Assembly (NCBI RefSeq): GCF_002949735.1
Contig: NZ_CP026681.1
Coordinates: 434,001 to 498,000 of the forward strand
From: Nostoc sp. 'Peltigera membranacea cyanobiont' N6
GTDB lineage: Bacteria; Cyanobacteriota; Cyanobacteriia; Cyanobacteriales; Nostocaceae
DNA length: 64,000 nucleotides
Direction: 5' to 3'
Below the pieces are notes generated by a model that did not search any database, was not told the origin of the DNA, and saw nothing but the letters and a program-made list of their open reading frames with translations. The position numbers and the translations under genes are program-made. The first letter of the stretch is position 1. Each line of letters opens with the position of its first letter. Below, piece by piece: positions 1 through 8,876 of the stretch.

Positions 1-400
1 CTTGGGGAGTAGCAGGAAGGTTATCTATAGGATCGATTGTTTCACATGTTCCACCTGATGTAGACTGACGAACCCGAAGAGGGACTGTTGTGGCTTGTTC
101 CCGGTTCTGCTTAATGTAAAAGTCCTGTAGTCTCCGTTTTAGGTAAGCATTCAGCCAGGTGATGACACTGCCATAGGTGGGGTCATAGATTTGACCAGTC
201 AAACCTTCACAAACATTGCGGCAGAAATACAACCAAGTTTGTTGTAGTGCATCTTGATAGTAGGGAGTATTTTCCCTCCAGAGTCTATTTGCTGTCAAGC
301 GAATAATTTGCGTGAGCAGCTTCTGACGCTGAGGACTTCCAAGTGCGTGTCCACAGGCTTCGGAAACTAAGCGGCGTAGCTCTTCATCGAATTGAGCCAT
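1..400 (-). CDS. Sigma-70-like protein, N-terminal part (runs off the window edge)
   Basis: Open frame starting at the ATG at 400 and continuing past base 1 without a stop, so only about 133 N-terminal residues are visible. The protein begins MAQFDEELRRLVSEACGHAL and contains a segment with YYQDALQQTWLYFCRN and YDPTYGSVITWLNAYLKRRL. This looks like the region-2-like part of cyanobacterial sigma-70-family or ECF-like proteins. The family call rests on that pattern alone. No promoter-binding region 4 can be checked because the C-terminus lies outside the window. It is transcribed away from the genes to its right. Confidence 0.6.
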   Translation of the reverse strand, partial: MAQFDEELRRLVSEACGHALGSPQRQKLLTQIIRLTANRLWRENTPYYQDALQQTWLYFCRNVCEGLTGQIYDPTYGSVITWLNAYLKRRLQDFYIKQNREQATTVPLRVRQSTSGGTCETIDPIDNLPATPQ

Positions 401-547
401 GACAATCTTGGGGCAGAAAGAAAGCAAGAATATCTTAGTATTGCGTATAACAACCCCTTAAAAAAAGATGTTGGGGATTGGGAGATTTGAGTCTTTGAGG
501 TAGATGAATCTATTTCAAAGCATGGCTGAGGCTTTAATTCTCTTTGT

Positions 548-592
548 CCCCAGTCCCTAATCCCTAATCCCCAATTCCTAATCCCCTCAATA
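548..592. repeat. Short tandem repeat of CCCTAATC/CCCCAATTCC type
   Basis: Degenerate direct repeats of about 7-8 bases (CCCCAGTCCCTAATCCC, then AATCCCCAATTCC) lie at the 3' end of the DUF2330 gene and run up to its stop. They belong to the STRR class common in heterocystous cyanobacteria. Confidence 0.7.
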
Positions 593-1960
593 TAATCCCA
601 GCCAAGAAAAGAAATTTTCCCACCAGGAATATGTCAGATTACCAACACTCAGCTTCATTTTGTTGCGAATATCTTGGATATTCCAGTTGGTTAGTTTAGC
701 CAGAGTTTGCGCCTCTTGTTCAAAACGCTTAGGCAAAGACCGCTTATATTCTCTACCCGCCTGACATTTGAGTTCCCCTTGGAACGGATGTTGCAAAACA
801 TAACGCCCTTGGAAAGATTCACTGTTAGCAGTTTGTTGGAATATCAAGTCTTCAGGGAATTTATCGCGGGTATAGCGGACATGCAACCGGGAGATGAAGA
901 CGCTGCTTGTAGGAGAGGGACGACGAAAGCTTGGAGATACTGGTACATTACTTCCAGAATTATCATCTAGCCAAAATACGCCTGCTTGCTTGAGTTCTTC
1001 TTGGCTTAGAGGATCGGCAGAACAAGGATCGCAACTACCCATATCCCAAGCGTATTCCAAAAAACCAACTTTCCTGTCTTCTTTGGTGTAGGCAGTTTGA
1101 AACATTGATTTGTAAAATTCACCAAATTTATCTTTAACAAACAAGGGAACGTTTGCGTCGGAGGGGATTTTTACCGTCCGGTAGTTAGTGATTTCTGCTT
1201 GTCCTTGGGGCGAGAGAATGTAGATAATCAAATCCTGCTCTGTCGTGGCATTGATCATGCCTAAACGAATTGGCAGCATGAACTTGGGTGACTGGTAGGA
1301 AATTTGTAGCGGACGAAGGAACTGATAGCCAGATTGCTCGAATTTATCTAAGTTGACTTTGGCAACAAAGAATTTCATTGAGGAGCGAATGTAGGGCTTG
1401 AGTAACTCTTTCGCACCTCTAGGGATTTTGTAGCCATTGCGTTTGAGCCAAGTTTCTAGTCCGCCAGATTCTTTAGCACTAAGAATTAGGATGTCGTATT
1501 CGCCGACGTTGAAACGTGCTTCGATTGTTACACCCAAACTGCGATCGCCTCTTGCACCCTCCGCCTCACTTCTTGCTGCTGCTGGCGCTGGTACTGATAA
1601 CTCTTGAGGGTAAACTGGGGCACAAGGATCTGAATCAAAATATTCTACCAATCGCGGCGCACTAAAAGCATCTAAGCGTTCGATAATCTTGGGTTCAGTG
1701 ACGCGAACTTGCTCTTTTTGCAGCACCGTTGGTACTGGTACTACCATTGCAAAATCTTTGACTTCGCCTTGAAAATCGTTTGCCATTGTTAAGACGGTGC
1801 GATCGCCATCTCGTGCGATTACCACCTGAGAAGCTTTGTTATACAGTTTTGTATCAGCCTTCGCTACATAAAATCCACAAAATGCCCAAGCTGCTGGTGC
1901 AAAGCACAAAACAGCTACAATTGCCAACAATAATGGGGTTAAGAGTCGAAAAAATCTCAT
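587..1960 (-). CDS. DUF2330 domain protein, exported
   Basis: About 457 residues. I place the start at the ATG at 1960 because AGAGG sits 7 bases upstream of it; an in-frame ATG at 1975 has no comparable site. A signal peptide is clear: a basic start, a hydrophobic core (LLTPLLLAIVAVLCFAPAA), then cleavage near AWA before FCGFYVAKADTKLYN. The first mature third (VVIARDGDRTVLTMANDFQG, then VVPVPTVLQKEQVRVTE) matches the DUF2330 family, whose biochemical role is unknown. A CDPCSADPLS segment near residue 310 carries two cysteines. The stop of the upstream RnfD-like gene lies 2 bases before this ATG, so the two are probably cotranscribed and translationally coupled. Likely periplasmic or anchored outside the cytoplasmic membrane. 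Confidence 0.8.
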   Translation of the reverse strand: MRFFRLLTPLLLAIVAVLCFAPAAWAFCGFYVAKADTKLYNKASQVVIARDGDRTVLTMANDFQGEVKDFAMVVPVPTVLQKEQVRVTEPKIIERLDAFSAPRLVEYFDSDPCAPVYPQELSVPAPAAARSEAEGARGDRSLGVTIEARFNVGEYDILILSAKESGGLETWLKRNGYKIPRGAKELLKPYIRSSMKFFVAKVNLDKFEQSGYQFLRPLQISYQSPKFMLPIRLGMINATTEQDLIIYILSPQGQAEITNYRTVKIPSDANVPLFVKDKFGEFYKSMFQTAYTKEDRKVGFLEYAWDMGSCDPCSADPLSQEELKQAGVFWLDDNSGSNVPVSPSFRRPSPTSSVFISRLHVRYTRDKFPEDLIFQQTANSESFQGRYVLQHPFQGELKCQAGREYKRSLPKRFEQEAQTLAKLTNWNIQDIRNKMKLSVGNLTYSWWENFFSWLGLY

Positions 1961-1961
1961 T

Positions 1962-2882
1962 TTATACCTCTGCATTTTTAATTAGAGACGCGATGAATCG
2001 ATTAGACGCGATGAATCGCGTCTCTACAAAAGGCACTTCTCCTGCTTCTTCATCTGCCTCTTGCCAAGAAAACCTTGGGGCTAACCACAGAACATCTAAC
2101 AGGATGGTCAATGGCGCAAGGGCAAACAGCGCCCAAAAAACTGCTGTGGAAATAAAGAAATAATTTCGCAGGATAAAAGTTAATCCGGCGATGCAGATTG
2201 CCCAAACTACCCGCCCAATTCGGGAATTGGGAATCGATCGCGGATCTGTAATCATAAATAGAGCGAACAGCAGCAAAGATCCGCTCATCAATCTGTGCCA
2301 GTAAACATCCCAAGTCCAACCCAGCCAGAGATTGCGAATTGCCTCTAGTAAGGAGTAGGAACCCAAAAAAGCTGCTGTGGTGTCCCAACGACCAACGCGC
2401 TGCAAAATCATGCCGCCAGTGCCAGCAAATAATAGCCCATACCACCACTCTTCACCCCATTGTCCCGGCGAAACCCAGGCATCGGGGGTGAGAATCAAAG
2501 CAGATATGATGCCGAAATTGGTGGGATTGAAGAAATGCTTATCGCCGATTTTGAAGATAAACTTGCTAGCGATCGCAATTACTGCGGCTATTGCCATTGT
2601 CGTCCAGCAATCAGCCCGTAACAACAGGCTTAGTCCCAGCGAGGTAATTAAAGCACTGCGAAGATTAGGCATTTGTTTTTTGTCATTTGTCATTTGTCCT
2701 TTGTTGTTTGCTAATGACCAATGACTAATGACTAATGACAATATCCATTGAGTTGCCAGACTGGTGGCGATCGCTACCCCAATTAACTCTGGTCGCAGCG
2801 TCCAATCTCGTGTACCGATTCCCAATACTAGGAATAAGCCAAGAAAGAGAATTTGATAATCTCGTATATCTTTGAGCAGCAT
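1962..2882 (-). CDS. RnfD/NqrB-like integral membrane protein
   Basis: 306 residues with about eight hydrophobic segments. The motifs KHFFNPTNFG (about residue 117) and SGSLLLFALFMITDPRS (about residue 206) are those of the RnfD/NqrB family, membrane subunits of ion-translocating electron-transport complexes. Cyanobacteria lack the rest of Rnf nearby, and here the only partner is the DUF2330 gene, so a stand-alone role is likely but unknown. Two parts look repeat-derived: residues about 51-73 (polar, with NNKGQMTNDKKQMPN) are encoded by a short tandem repeat at 2664-2732, and the C-terminal tail with two copies of RFIASN is encoded by a GACGCGATGAATCG repeat. Both are in frame and leave the membrane core intact. 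Confidence 0.75.
   Translation of the reverse strand: MLLKDIRDYQILFLGLFLVLGIGTRDWTLRPELIGVAIATSLATQWILSLVISHWSLANNKGQMTNDKKQMPNLRSALITSLGLSLLLRADCWTTMAIAAVIAIASKFIFKIGDKHFFNPTNFGIISALILTPDAWVSPGQWGEEWWYGLLFAGTGGMILQRVGRWDTTAAFLGSYSLLEAIRNLWLGWTWDVYWHRLMSGSLLLFALFMITDPRSIPNSRIGRVVWAICIAGLTFILRNYFFISTAVFWALFALAPLTILLDVLWLAPRFSWQEADEEAGEVPFVETRFIASNRFIASLIKNAEV
1983..2026. repeat. Palindromic GACGCGATGAATCG repeat
   Basis: TAGAGACGCGATGAATCG occurs twice and closes with CGCGTCTCTA, giving a hairpin-forming dispersed repeat. It encodes the C-terminal tail of the RnfD-like protein. Confidence 0.75.
2664..2732. repeat. STRR (TCATTTGTCATT/AATGACTAATGAC) inside a gene
   Basis: Heptamer-type direct repeats interrupt the RnfD-like gene by a multiple of three bases. 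The same family recurs upstream of the glucuronate isomerase gene (about 6952-6990) and at 58984-59055. Confidence 0.8.
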
Positions 2883-3287
2883 TAATCCTTAAATTCCGGG
2901 ATTACCCGTAGATTTTTCATCAATCTATACGAGTGCTAGCTCAAATAGGAATGCTGTTACAGATTTTGTTACAAAGCTTTCTCTGTGCTTCTGCGATCGG
3001 CCTGTCAGCAAGCCACTTTCCATCTACGTTAAAAATTGACTCAATTTACAGTTTTCATGGATTTGAAGCACATCTGACATAAGGGCACAGCATTGCTGTG
3101 CCCCTACCGCGTGGTTTATTTAATTGAAATAAGACTTACGCACAGGTAACGGAAAATCGAACCACAGAGGCACAGAGAACACGGAGTAATAGTTTGACAG
3201 GTATTTTGCATAAATGCTGTGAAAATGGCTGTAATGACGTTTTTATTACGAATTACGAATTACGAATTACGAATTACGAATTACGAA
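2883..3287. repeat. Intergenic region with a hairpin and AATTACG tandem repeat
   Basis: No gene is supported between the RnfD-like gene and the LarA-like gene. It holds the inverted repeat GGGCACAGCATTGCTGTGCCC near 3082, a dispersed ACCACAGAGGCACAGAG stretch near 3158, and about six tandem AATTACG units at 3248-3291 that run up to the LarA stop codon. Confidence 0.7.
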
Positions 3288-4565
3288 TTATTTTAATCCC
3301 ATTACAGAGTGAGTTATCCGATACAACATCTCCCCAGCCTTCGGCACAAGCAAGATCCCTTCATCTTCACGGTTAGCCCATTCTGTAGGCCGAATGGTAG
3401 CCGGATCGCGATAGTTCAAGTTATGAGCAGCACAGCGTTCAGCAGAAATACCTGTCGCTAAAGTGACGCGAATCCGAGCTTGTTCGCCTTCAATAGGATC
3501 AAATGTACCCATCCCTTTTAAGTGAGTACTATGAGCCAACACTCCACCGGGATACACTTTAAATTTATCCCACTGTTTGAGGAAATAATCCCGCACATGA
3601 TAGCCAATTTGAGATAGTATTTCGCCGTGTGTATAGCTAAACTCGGTAATGTGAGGAGCATATATAATTACTTCGCCTCCGTCCGCCACTACTGGCTCTA
3701 GCTTGTACATTCCTTTAGCTGCTGTCCAAATGTCGTCATACATTTGGGGCATTACTGAAAGCACTTGTTTAAAAGGCTTATCTACATAAGTAATATGCAG
3801 TTTGTCGGATAATTTTGCCGCAGTTTCCCAGGCTGGCTCTGGTTTATCTATGTAAAGTCCAGCTAGCTGATTTGTTTTAGGTGCAACTACCATCGCCAAG
3901 CAAAGTTTTGGCGTAGAAATTAGGTTAGCGGCTCGGTTAATTAAGCGCCGAACTGGTGTTATTCCCGATGTCCCAATGATTTCATAACTGGTGATTAAAG
4001 CACCCAACCAGTGGGATATATCAATTACTTCCTGACCGCCAATACCGGGAAAAAAGTATTTATTTCCACCAGAGAAACCGACAACTTCGTGGGGAAAGAC
4101 GGGGCCACAAATCATGATTAAATCGTACTGTGTTACGAGCTTGTTAACACGAACTTCAACGGATTGATGTAGCATTCCTCGGCTAATCTCTGCTATCTCA
4201 TCTGCTGAAATTACTCCACAAGAAATAAAGGTATCTGGTTCATTCCACAGGTGGTTAAAGATGCGAATTTTTTTAAATGTTGTCTCTCGCTCTTTTGGTG
4301 TCACTCCTACTAGGTGATTGATTTGTTCTTCACTCATAGGATTATGTGTACCCAGAGCAATCAAAAAATCTAGAGCCGCTACCCTTTTACTCAACTCCTG
4401 ATGCAGCAATCGAAACATTTGCGGGATGGGAGCAGTGCGGGTACTATCTGGAATCAAGACTAGGATACGCTGTCCATCTAACTGACGATCTGCCAAAGCT
4501 TGATGAACTAGCCCGGAAACTTGCTCGTCGGAAAGTGTTCCGTTAGTTACAGCCAGTGAATACAT
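3288..4565 (-). CDS. LarA-family nickel-dependent hydroxyacid racemase/epimerase (proposed mannonate/gluconate 2-epimerase)
   Basis: About 425 residues from the ATG at 4565, chosen because GGAG lies 9 bases upstream and the length equals lactate racemase LarA; an upstream ATG at 4601 would overlap the previous gene. The N-terminal domain has PDSTRTAPIPQM (residues 39-50). His159, Lys169 and His185, in PHEVVGFSGGNK and ISHWLG, have the spacing of the catalytic His, the cofactor-binding Lys and the Ni-ligand His of LarA. The family uses the nickel-pincer nucleotide and includes racemases and a D-gluconate 2-epimerase. The neighbouring fructuronate reductase makes D-mannonate and a gluconokinase lies in the same cluster. 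D-mannonate and D-gluconate are C2 epimers, so I infer epimerisation between them. Lactate racemase is less likely in this context. LarB, LarC and LarE are not in the window. Confidence 0.75.
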   Translation of the reverse strand: MYSLAVTNGTLSDEQVSGLVHQALADRQLDGQRILVLIPDSTRTAPIPQMFRLLHQELSKRVAALDFLIALGTHNPMSEEQINHLVGVTPKERETTFKKIRIFNHLWNEPDTFISCGVISADEIAEISRGMLHQSVEVRVNKLVTQYDLIMICGPVFPHEVVGFSGGNKYFFPGIGGQEVIDISHWLGALITSYEIIGTSGITPVRRLINRAANLISTPKLCLAMVVAPKTNQLAGLYIDKPEPAWETAAKLSDKLHITYVDKPFKQVLSVMPQMYDDIWTAAKGMYKLEPVVADGGEVIIYAPHITEFSYTHGEILSQIGYHVRDYFLKQWDKFKVYPGGVLAHSTHLKGMGTFDPIEGEQARIRVTLATGISAERCAAHNLNYRDPATIRPTEWANREDEGILLVPKAGEMLYRITHSVMGLK

Positions 4566-4569
4566 ATAA

Positions 4570-5406
4570 TTAAACTCCACTGTAGATACTAAATCCACCA
4601 TCTACCGGCACTACTACGCCATTGATGAAACTAGAACCAGGACTACATAACCAAATCAAGGTACTGAGTAATTCGTCTGGTTTTCCAAAACGTCCGGCGG
4701 GAGTATGTTCGATAATTTTTTGCCCGCGCCCGGTCAAACTGCCATCTGCATTTAGGAGTAAATCTCGATTTTGTTCTCCAATAAAAAAACCTGGCGCGAT
4801 CGCATTTACTCGCATTCCATCCCCATACTTTTGCGCGAGTTCGACAGCTAACCAACGAGTAAAGTTATCTATCCCGGCTTTAGCGGCTGAGTAACCAACT
4901 ACGCGGCTAATCACTCGGATAGCAGACATAGAAGATATATTGACAATACAACCGTGGGGCTGTTTTTTTTCGACCATTGCTTGACCAAAAACTTGGCTGG
5001 GGAGTAGAGTACCGAGTAAATTGAGGCTAACTACTTCCTCAAAGGCAATGCGAGGCATATCAAAAATAGTCGCATCAGGGGTAATTGTGGCAGCCGGAAT
5101 ATTACCGCCAGCCGAGTTTACCAGAATGTCTATTTGACCCCAGCGCTGTATAATTTTTTCTCTGGCTATTTCTAGTTGGGAGCGATCGCTAACATCTGCC
5201 AATACAGCCATACTTTCTCCACCATTAGCAGTAATTTCAGCCACTACTGCTTCCGCCCGTGCTTGATTGCGACCCAGAACTACTACTCGCGCTCCAGCAA
5301 GGGCTAAACCTCGTGCCATAGCTCCACCAAGTACGCCTGAACCGCCCGTGACTACTGCTATTTGCTCTTTTAGGCTAAAAAGTTTATTCAAGATTAAGTC
5401 TGACAT
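4570..5406 (-). CDS. uxuB: SDR-family D-mannonate oxidoreductase (fructuronate reductase)
   Basis: About 278 residues from the ATG at 5406; an in-frame ATG at 5463 adds 19 residues without a clear ribosome site. The Rossmann glycine motif VVTGGSGVLGGAMARG is near residue 20. The active-site Ser and YSAAK appear in NISSMSAIRVISRVVGYSAA. The C-terminal end PVDGGFSIYSGV resembles the SDR-type mannonate oxidoreductases (Bacillus YjmF/UxuB group), which reduce D-fructuronate to D-mannonate with NAD(P)H. Gluconate 5-dehydrogenase is the main alternative within the family. The gene ends 4 bases before the LarA-like start, so the pair is very likely cotranscribed. It follows the glucuronate isomerase gene, whose product is the expected substrate. 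Confidence 0.75.
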   Translation of the reverse strand: MSDLILNKLFSLKEQIAVVTGGSGVLGGAMARGLALAGARVVVLGRNQARAEAVVAEITANGGESMAVLADVSDRSQLEIAREKIIQRWGQIDILVNSAGGNIPAATITPDATIFDMPRIAFEEVVSLNLLGTLLPSQVFGQAMVEKKQPHGCIVNISSMSAIRVISRVVGYSAAKAGIDNFTRWLAVELAQKYGDGMRVNAIAPGFFIGEQNRDLLLNADGSLTGRGQKIIEHTPAGRFGKPDELLSTLIWLCSPGSSFINGVVVPVDGGFSIYSGV

Positions 5407-5526
5407 AAATGATTGTCTTGCTTGTTCCAATTCGTAGTTAAAAAATTTAATATTTAAACGCAAAGGAGCGCAGAGGTACGCAGAGGGAAAAGAAGAGATT
5501 TTAGGAGTGATTTTGGAGAATTGGTG

Positions 5527-6948
5527 TTAGTCGAGTTTGTAGGCACTCTTAGCGAGGTCGTAAGCTAAAGCGCGGGCGATGTCGTAGCCTTCCTCTTCGT
5601 CAACTAATCCTCGTGTTACCAATCCGGCTAACCAGTTACAAGCTACTCGCCGCCAAACATTATGACGAGCCGGAATAGAAACGAAAGCGCGGGTATCATC
5701 GTTAAACCCAGCAGTATTATAAATTCCGGCTGTTTCCATTACCTGATTGAAGTAGCGTTCCATGCCATTTACGCTGTCGTGAAACCACCAAGGCGGGCCG
5801 AGCAATATAGTAGGATAATGACCAGCTAAGGGAGCCATCTCTCGGCTGTAAGTGGTTTCATCCATGCCAAAAATAATTAACCGGAAGCGCCCGTCGTTTC
5901 CATAAGCTGACAACAATGGGTGCAGATTTTGAGTCCATTCGATTTTGAGGGGAATATCACCACCTTTATCAGATCCAAATTTCTCAAACAAAGCCGAGTT
6001 ATGGTTACGCATAACACCGCAATGCATTTGCATCACCAAACCATCTTCTACACTCATCCGAGCCATTTCCATGAATATATGACCGGTAAACTGCTCCACA
6101 TCTCCTGGATTTAGTTTGCCGTTTAATGCTCTTGCAAAGATCGCTTCTGCTTCCTGCTCGGAAAGGCGTGTGGTATAAGGTGTAGCTGCACCTTGATCGG
6201 TAGCTGTTGCACCCATTTTTTTAAATATTGCCCGACGTTCTTCTAAAGCTTGGATAAAAGTAGCGTAAGTGCTAATTTCTCTACCGACGCTGCTTTCTAA
6301 TTTGGTCAGATTTTCTCGCCAACCAGGAGCATCTAGATTAACTACTGCATCTGGTCGAAAAGTTGGTCTAATTTGAGTAAAACCTTCTTCGTGGAGCGAT
6401 CGCTGATTCTCTAGGTTATCACTGGCTGCATCTGTAGTACAAAGCACTTCGATGTTAAACCGTTTGAATAAAGCACGAGGGGAAAACTCAGATAAGGCTA
6501 ATAAACCTTCGAGGTAATCATAGATACGTCCAGCATTACGAGAATTTAAAGGTTCATCCACCCCAAAGACATTAGTTAGTTCGTCTTTGAGCCACAACCC
6601 TGATGGAGTACCCTGGAATAGATAAAAATGTTCGGCGAACAATTGCCAGATTTTCCGGTGGTCAGTTTCTGCTGGTGAACCATCACGTGTAGCTATGCCT
6701 AAAGCTTGCAGAGGTACGCCCCGACTATAAAGCATCCGCAAAATGTAATGGTCAGGGATAATAAATAATTCTGTTGGTGAACCAAAACGCGCTGCTGGAT
6801 TAGCTAACAGGGCTGGATCTACGTGACCGTGTGGACAGACCAAAGGTAACGCAGATATGCTGTCAAAAAATTGATGGGCTAGTCGTCTTTGAACTGGTTC
6901 TGGAGAAAAGCAGCGATCGGGAGATAAAATCGGTTTTTTAGTTAACAT
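5527..6948 (-). CDS. uxaC: Glucuronate isomerase
   Basis: About 473 residues, normal for UxaC, which interconverts D-glucuronate and D-fructuronate (amidohydrolase-like fold). It opens with ILSPDRCFSPEPVQRRLAHQ and has the metal-binding PHGHVDP (His40, His42), GDIPLKIEWTQNLHPLLSAYG, and SREMAPLAGHYPTILLGPPW, all hallmarks of the family. I prefer the ATG at 6948 over one at 6963 because the extra MTNDN is encoded by the short tandem repeat upstream. Its SDR and LarA-like neighbours follow on the same strand. In a cyanobacterium this enzyme most plausibly serves glucuronate produced by the inositol oxygenase encoded at 39.5 kb. Confidence 0.9.
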   Translation of the reverse strand: MLTKKPILSPDRCFSPEPVQRRLAHQFFDSISALPLVCPHGHVDPALLANPAARFGSPTELFIIPDHYILRMLYSRGVPLQALGIATRDGSPAETDHRKIWQLFAEHFYLFQGTPSGLWLKDELTNVFGVDEPLNSRNAGRIYDYLEGLLALSEFSPRALFKRFNIEVLCTTDAASDNLENQRSLHEEGFTQIRPTFRPDAVVNLDAPGWRENLTKLESSVGREISTYATFIQALEERRAIFKKMGATATDQGAATPYTTRLSEQEAEAIFARALNGKLNPGDVEQFTGHIFMEMARMSVEDGLVMQMHCGVMRNHNSALFEKFGSDKGGDIPLKIEWTQNLHPLLSAYGNDGRFRLIIFGMDETTYSREMAPLAGHYPTILLGPPWWFHDSVNGMERYFNQVMETAGIYNTAGFNDDTRAFVSIPARHNVWRRVACNWLAGLVTRGLVDEEEGYDIARALAYDLAKSAYKLD

Positions 6949-6951
6949 ATT

Positions 6952-6990
6952 GTCATTTGTCATTGGTCATTGGTCATTGGTCATTAGTAA
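6952..6990. repeat. STRR (TGTCATTTGTCATTGGTCATT)
   Basis: Four to five tandem copies of CATTGGT/CATTTGT abut the start of uxaC and would separate it from its own promoter. Same family as the repeat inside the RnfD-like gene. Confidence 0.85.
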
Positions 6991-7061
6991 GGACTTTAAG
7001 CCTGTTTACTTTTCGTATAATTTGATTTATTTCTACCAACTTACTTAGACACGATTTAAAA

Positions 7062-8090
7062 TTACTTTATTAATGTTGCACTACTACCACGCTCTACTAG
7101 AAAAGGGGATAAAACGCGGTTTTCTACAGTTTTTTCTTCTAATAAGTCGAGTAACATTTGCATGGCTATGCCACCAATTTCTAACATTGGCTGGCTGACT
7201 GTTGTAAGTGCTGGCGTAACATAACTACCTAAAGCAATACCATCAAATCCAACTAGGCTTAAATTTCGCGGTACTAAAATACCTAGTTCTTGACAGGCTA
7301 ATAGAGCGCCAACTGCCACCATATCGTTGTAACAAAAGATGCCTGTTACTTCAGCAGCCAATAGTTTAGATAGCATATTTTGTCCGGTGGCGACATCGCT
7401 GATTCTGGTATTATATTCTTCACTAATTGAAACCCAATCAGGATTTTGTGGTAAACCAGCTTCAGCAAGAGCCATTTTATATCCTTCTAGGCGATCGCGG
7501 TTTGACCTGCTGCGATCGCCTACACCGAGATAACCAATGGTGGTGTGTCCCAAACTTATTAAATGCTCTGTGGCTAATTTAGCACCTAAGCGATCGTCTA
7601 TTGCCACTGAGTGAAATATTTCAGATTGATCTTCAGTCTGGCTATTAATCAGAACTGTTGGTATAGCAATTTGGGTTAGTTGCTTTATATGCTGTTTGCT
7701 AATTCGTGAGTCGGCTACTAAGATACCGTCTACTCTCCGGCGATGAAAAGTATCAATAGCTGCCATTTCTTGCTCAAAATCTCGGTGTGAAGCACTTAAC
7801 AAAACACTCAAGCCAGCTGGTCTGGCTATCTGTTCAATGCCATCTACTACCTCAGCAAAAAAAGGATCTGCGATGGAAGTTACTACTACACCAATGGTAT
7901 TAGTACGTTTGTTTTGCAAGCTTTGAGCGATCGCATTAGGCACATAGTTCATCTCCTGCGCCAGTTGCTTAATTTCCTCTCGCACTTTCGGGCTAATGAG
8001 AGCATTATCTCGCAAAGCCCGCGAAACTGTAGAATGAGAAACGCCTGCTTTCCGAGCAATATCTTCAATTGAAATTCTTCGTTTATTCAT
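7062..8090 (-). CDS. LacI-family transcriptional repressor of the sugar-acid/inositol regulon
   Basis: About 342 residues from the ATG at 8090; an upstream in-frame ATG at 8117 would place unrelated residues ahead of the conserved start. The LacI helix-turn-helix is at residues 1-25 (MNKRRISIEDIARKAGVSHS, then TVSRAL), followed by the hinge VPNAIAQSLQNKRTNTIGVV and a periplasmic-binding-protein-like effector domain (DGILVADSRIS, GYLGVGDRS, VGFDGIALGSY). Transcribed toward uxaC and divergently from gluconokinase. A perfect palindrome, TGCACACGTGTGCA, lies 23-36 bases upstream of the ATG, and the same site stands upstream of the inositol oxygenase gene. It therefore probably autoregulates and controls both loci. 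The effector is unknown; inositol, glucuronate or gluconate are candidates. Confidence 0.9.
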   Translation of the reverse strand: MNKRRISIEDIARKAGVSHSTVSRALRDNALISPKVREEIKQLAQEMNYVPNAIAQSLQNKRTNTIGVVVTSIADPFFAEVVDGIEQIARPAGLSVLLSASHRDFEQEMAAIDTFHRRRVDGILVADSRISKQHIKQLTQIAIPTVLINSQTEDQSEIFHSVAIDDRLGAKLATEHLISLGHTTIGYLGVGDRSRSNRDRLEGYKMALAEAGLPQNPDWVSISEEYNTRISDVATGQNMLSKLLAAEVTGIFCYNDMVAVGALLACQELGILVPRNLSLVGFDGIALGSYVTPALTTVSQPMLEIGGIAMQMLLDLLEEKTVENRVLSPFLVERGSSATLIK

Positions 8091-8112
8091 TTTTATCTTA
8101 GATTTTAAACTC

Positions 8113-8126
8113 TGCACACGTGTGCA
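8113..8126. promoter_or_regulatory. LacI-type operator in the lacI/gntK divergent promoter
   Basis: TGCACACGTGTGCA is a perfect 14-base palindrome with the central CG typical of LacI-family sites. It sits in the 141-base gap between the repressor ATG and the gluconokinase ATG, and is repeated at 39389-39408 and, with one change, at 39428-39441. Confidence 0.85.
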
Positions 8127-8231
8127 ATTGTATGTATTATAGAAAATAATCGTTATTTGTCAAGAGATTTTAATACAACTCACATTTTGCTCTGCGTTCA
8201 TTTCAATAACTTAACTTTTCCTCAGAAAAAT

Positions 8232-8741
8232 ATGATTATTATCATCATGGGTGTATCCGGTTCTGGTAAAACGACCATAGGAAAACTGCTAGCAGACTCC
8301 TTAGACTGGGAGTTTAGTGATGCTGATAGTTTCCACTCAGCAGAGAATGTTGAGAAAATGCGGTGCGGTATTGCGTTGAGTGAAACTGACAGGATGCCTT
8401 GGCTGCAAGATTTGCAAACAGCGATAAAACATTGGCTACAAGAAAATAAAAATGTCGTGCTGGCTTGTTCGGCTTTAAAAGACAGCTATCGGCAATTTTT
8501 GCTATCGGATAGCGATCGCAGCGCCAACTCCAAGAGCGATCGCATCAAACTAGTCTACCTTAAAGGGTCTTATGAGTTGATTCAAATACGGTTGCAAGAG
8601 CGTAGCAATCATTACATGGGTGCAAAACTCCTCAATAGCCAGTTTGAGACTCTTGAAGAACCATTGAACACCATATCTATGGATGTTGCACAACCACCCC
8701 AGATAATTGTGCAGAACATTAGAACGGCTTTGAGCGTTTAG
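8232..8741 (+). CDS. gntK: Gluconokinase, GntK type
   Basis: About 170 residues from the ATG at 8232, close to the usual 175; the frame is open further upstream but the family begins at MIIIIMGVSGSGKTT. It phosphorylates D-gluconate to 6-phosphogluconate with ATP in the cytoplasm. Visible are the P-loop GVSGSGKTT (residues 7-15), FSDADSFHSAENVEKM, DRMPWL, ACSALKDSYRQFL and the C-terminal LLNSQFETLEEP, all family signatures. Two GCGATCGC-type octamers fall inside a variable loop (LSDSDRSANSKSDR). Divergent from the LacI-type gene and sharing its operator. It would be the exit step of the proposed inositol-to-6-phosphogluconate route. Confidence 0.9.
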   Translation: MIIIIMGVSGSGKTTIGKLLADSLDWEFSDADSFHSAENVEKMRCGIALSETDRMPWLQDLQTAIKHWLQENKNVVLACSALKDSYRQFLLSDSDRSANSKSDRIKLVYLKGSYELIQIRLQERSNHYMGAKLLNSQFETLEEPLNTISMDVAQPPQIIVQNIRTALSV

Positions 8742-8876
8742 CTTATTGTCTACACCGCAAGATTAAGATTAATCACGTCTAAAAAAAACATCAACTTTTG
8801 GCAACTAAATACGTCGAATGTCAGTCTAAGGAAGTTTTAAAAGCAACCACATAACTGTAGTAGCAGGAGAAAACTA

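Noticed and set aside
3194..3376. Plus-strand frame with NYELRITNYELR
   Set aside because: Encoded by the AATTACG tandem repeat and antisense to the LarA-like gene.
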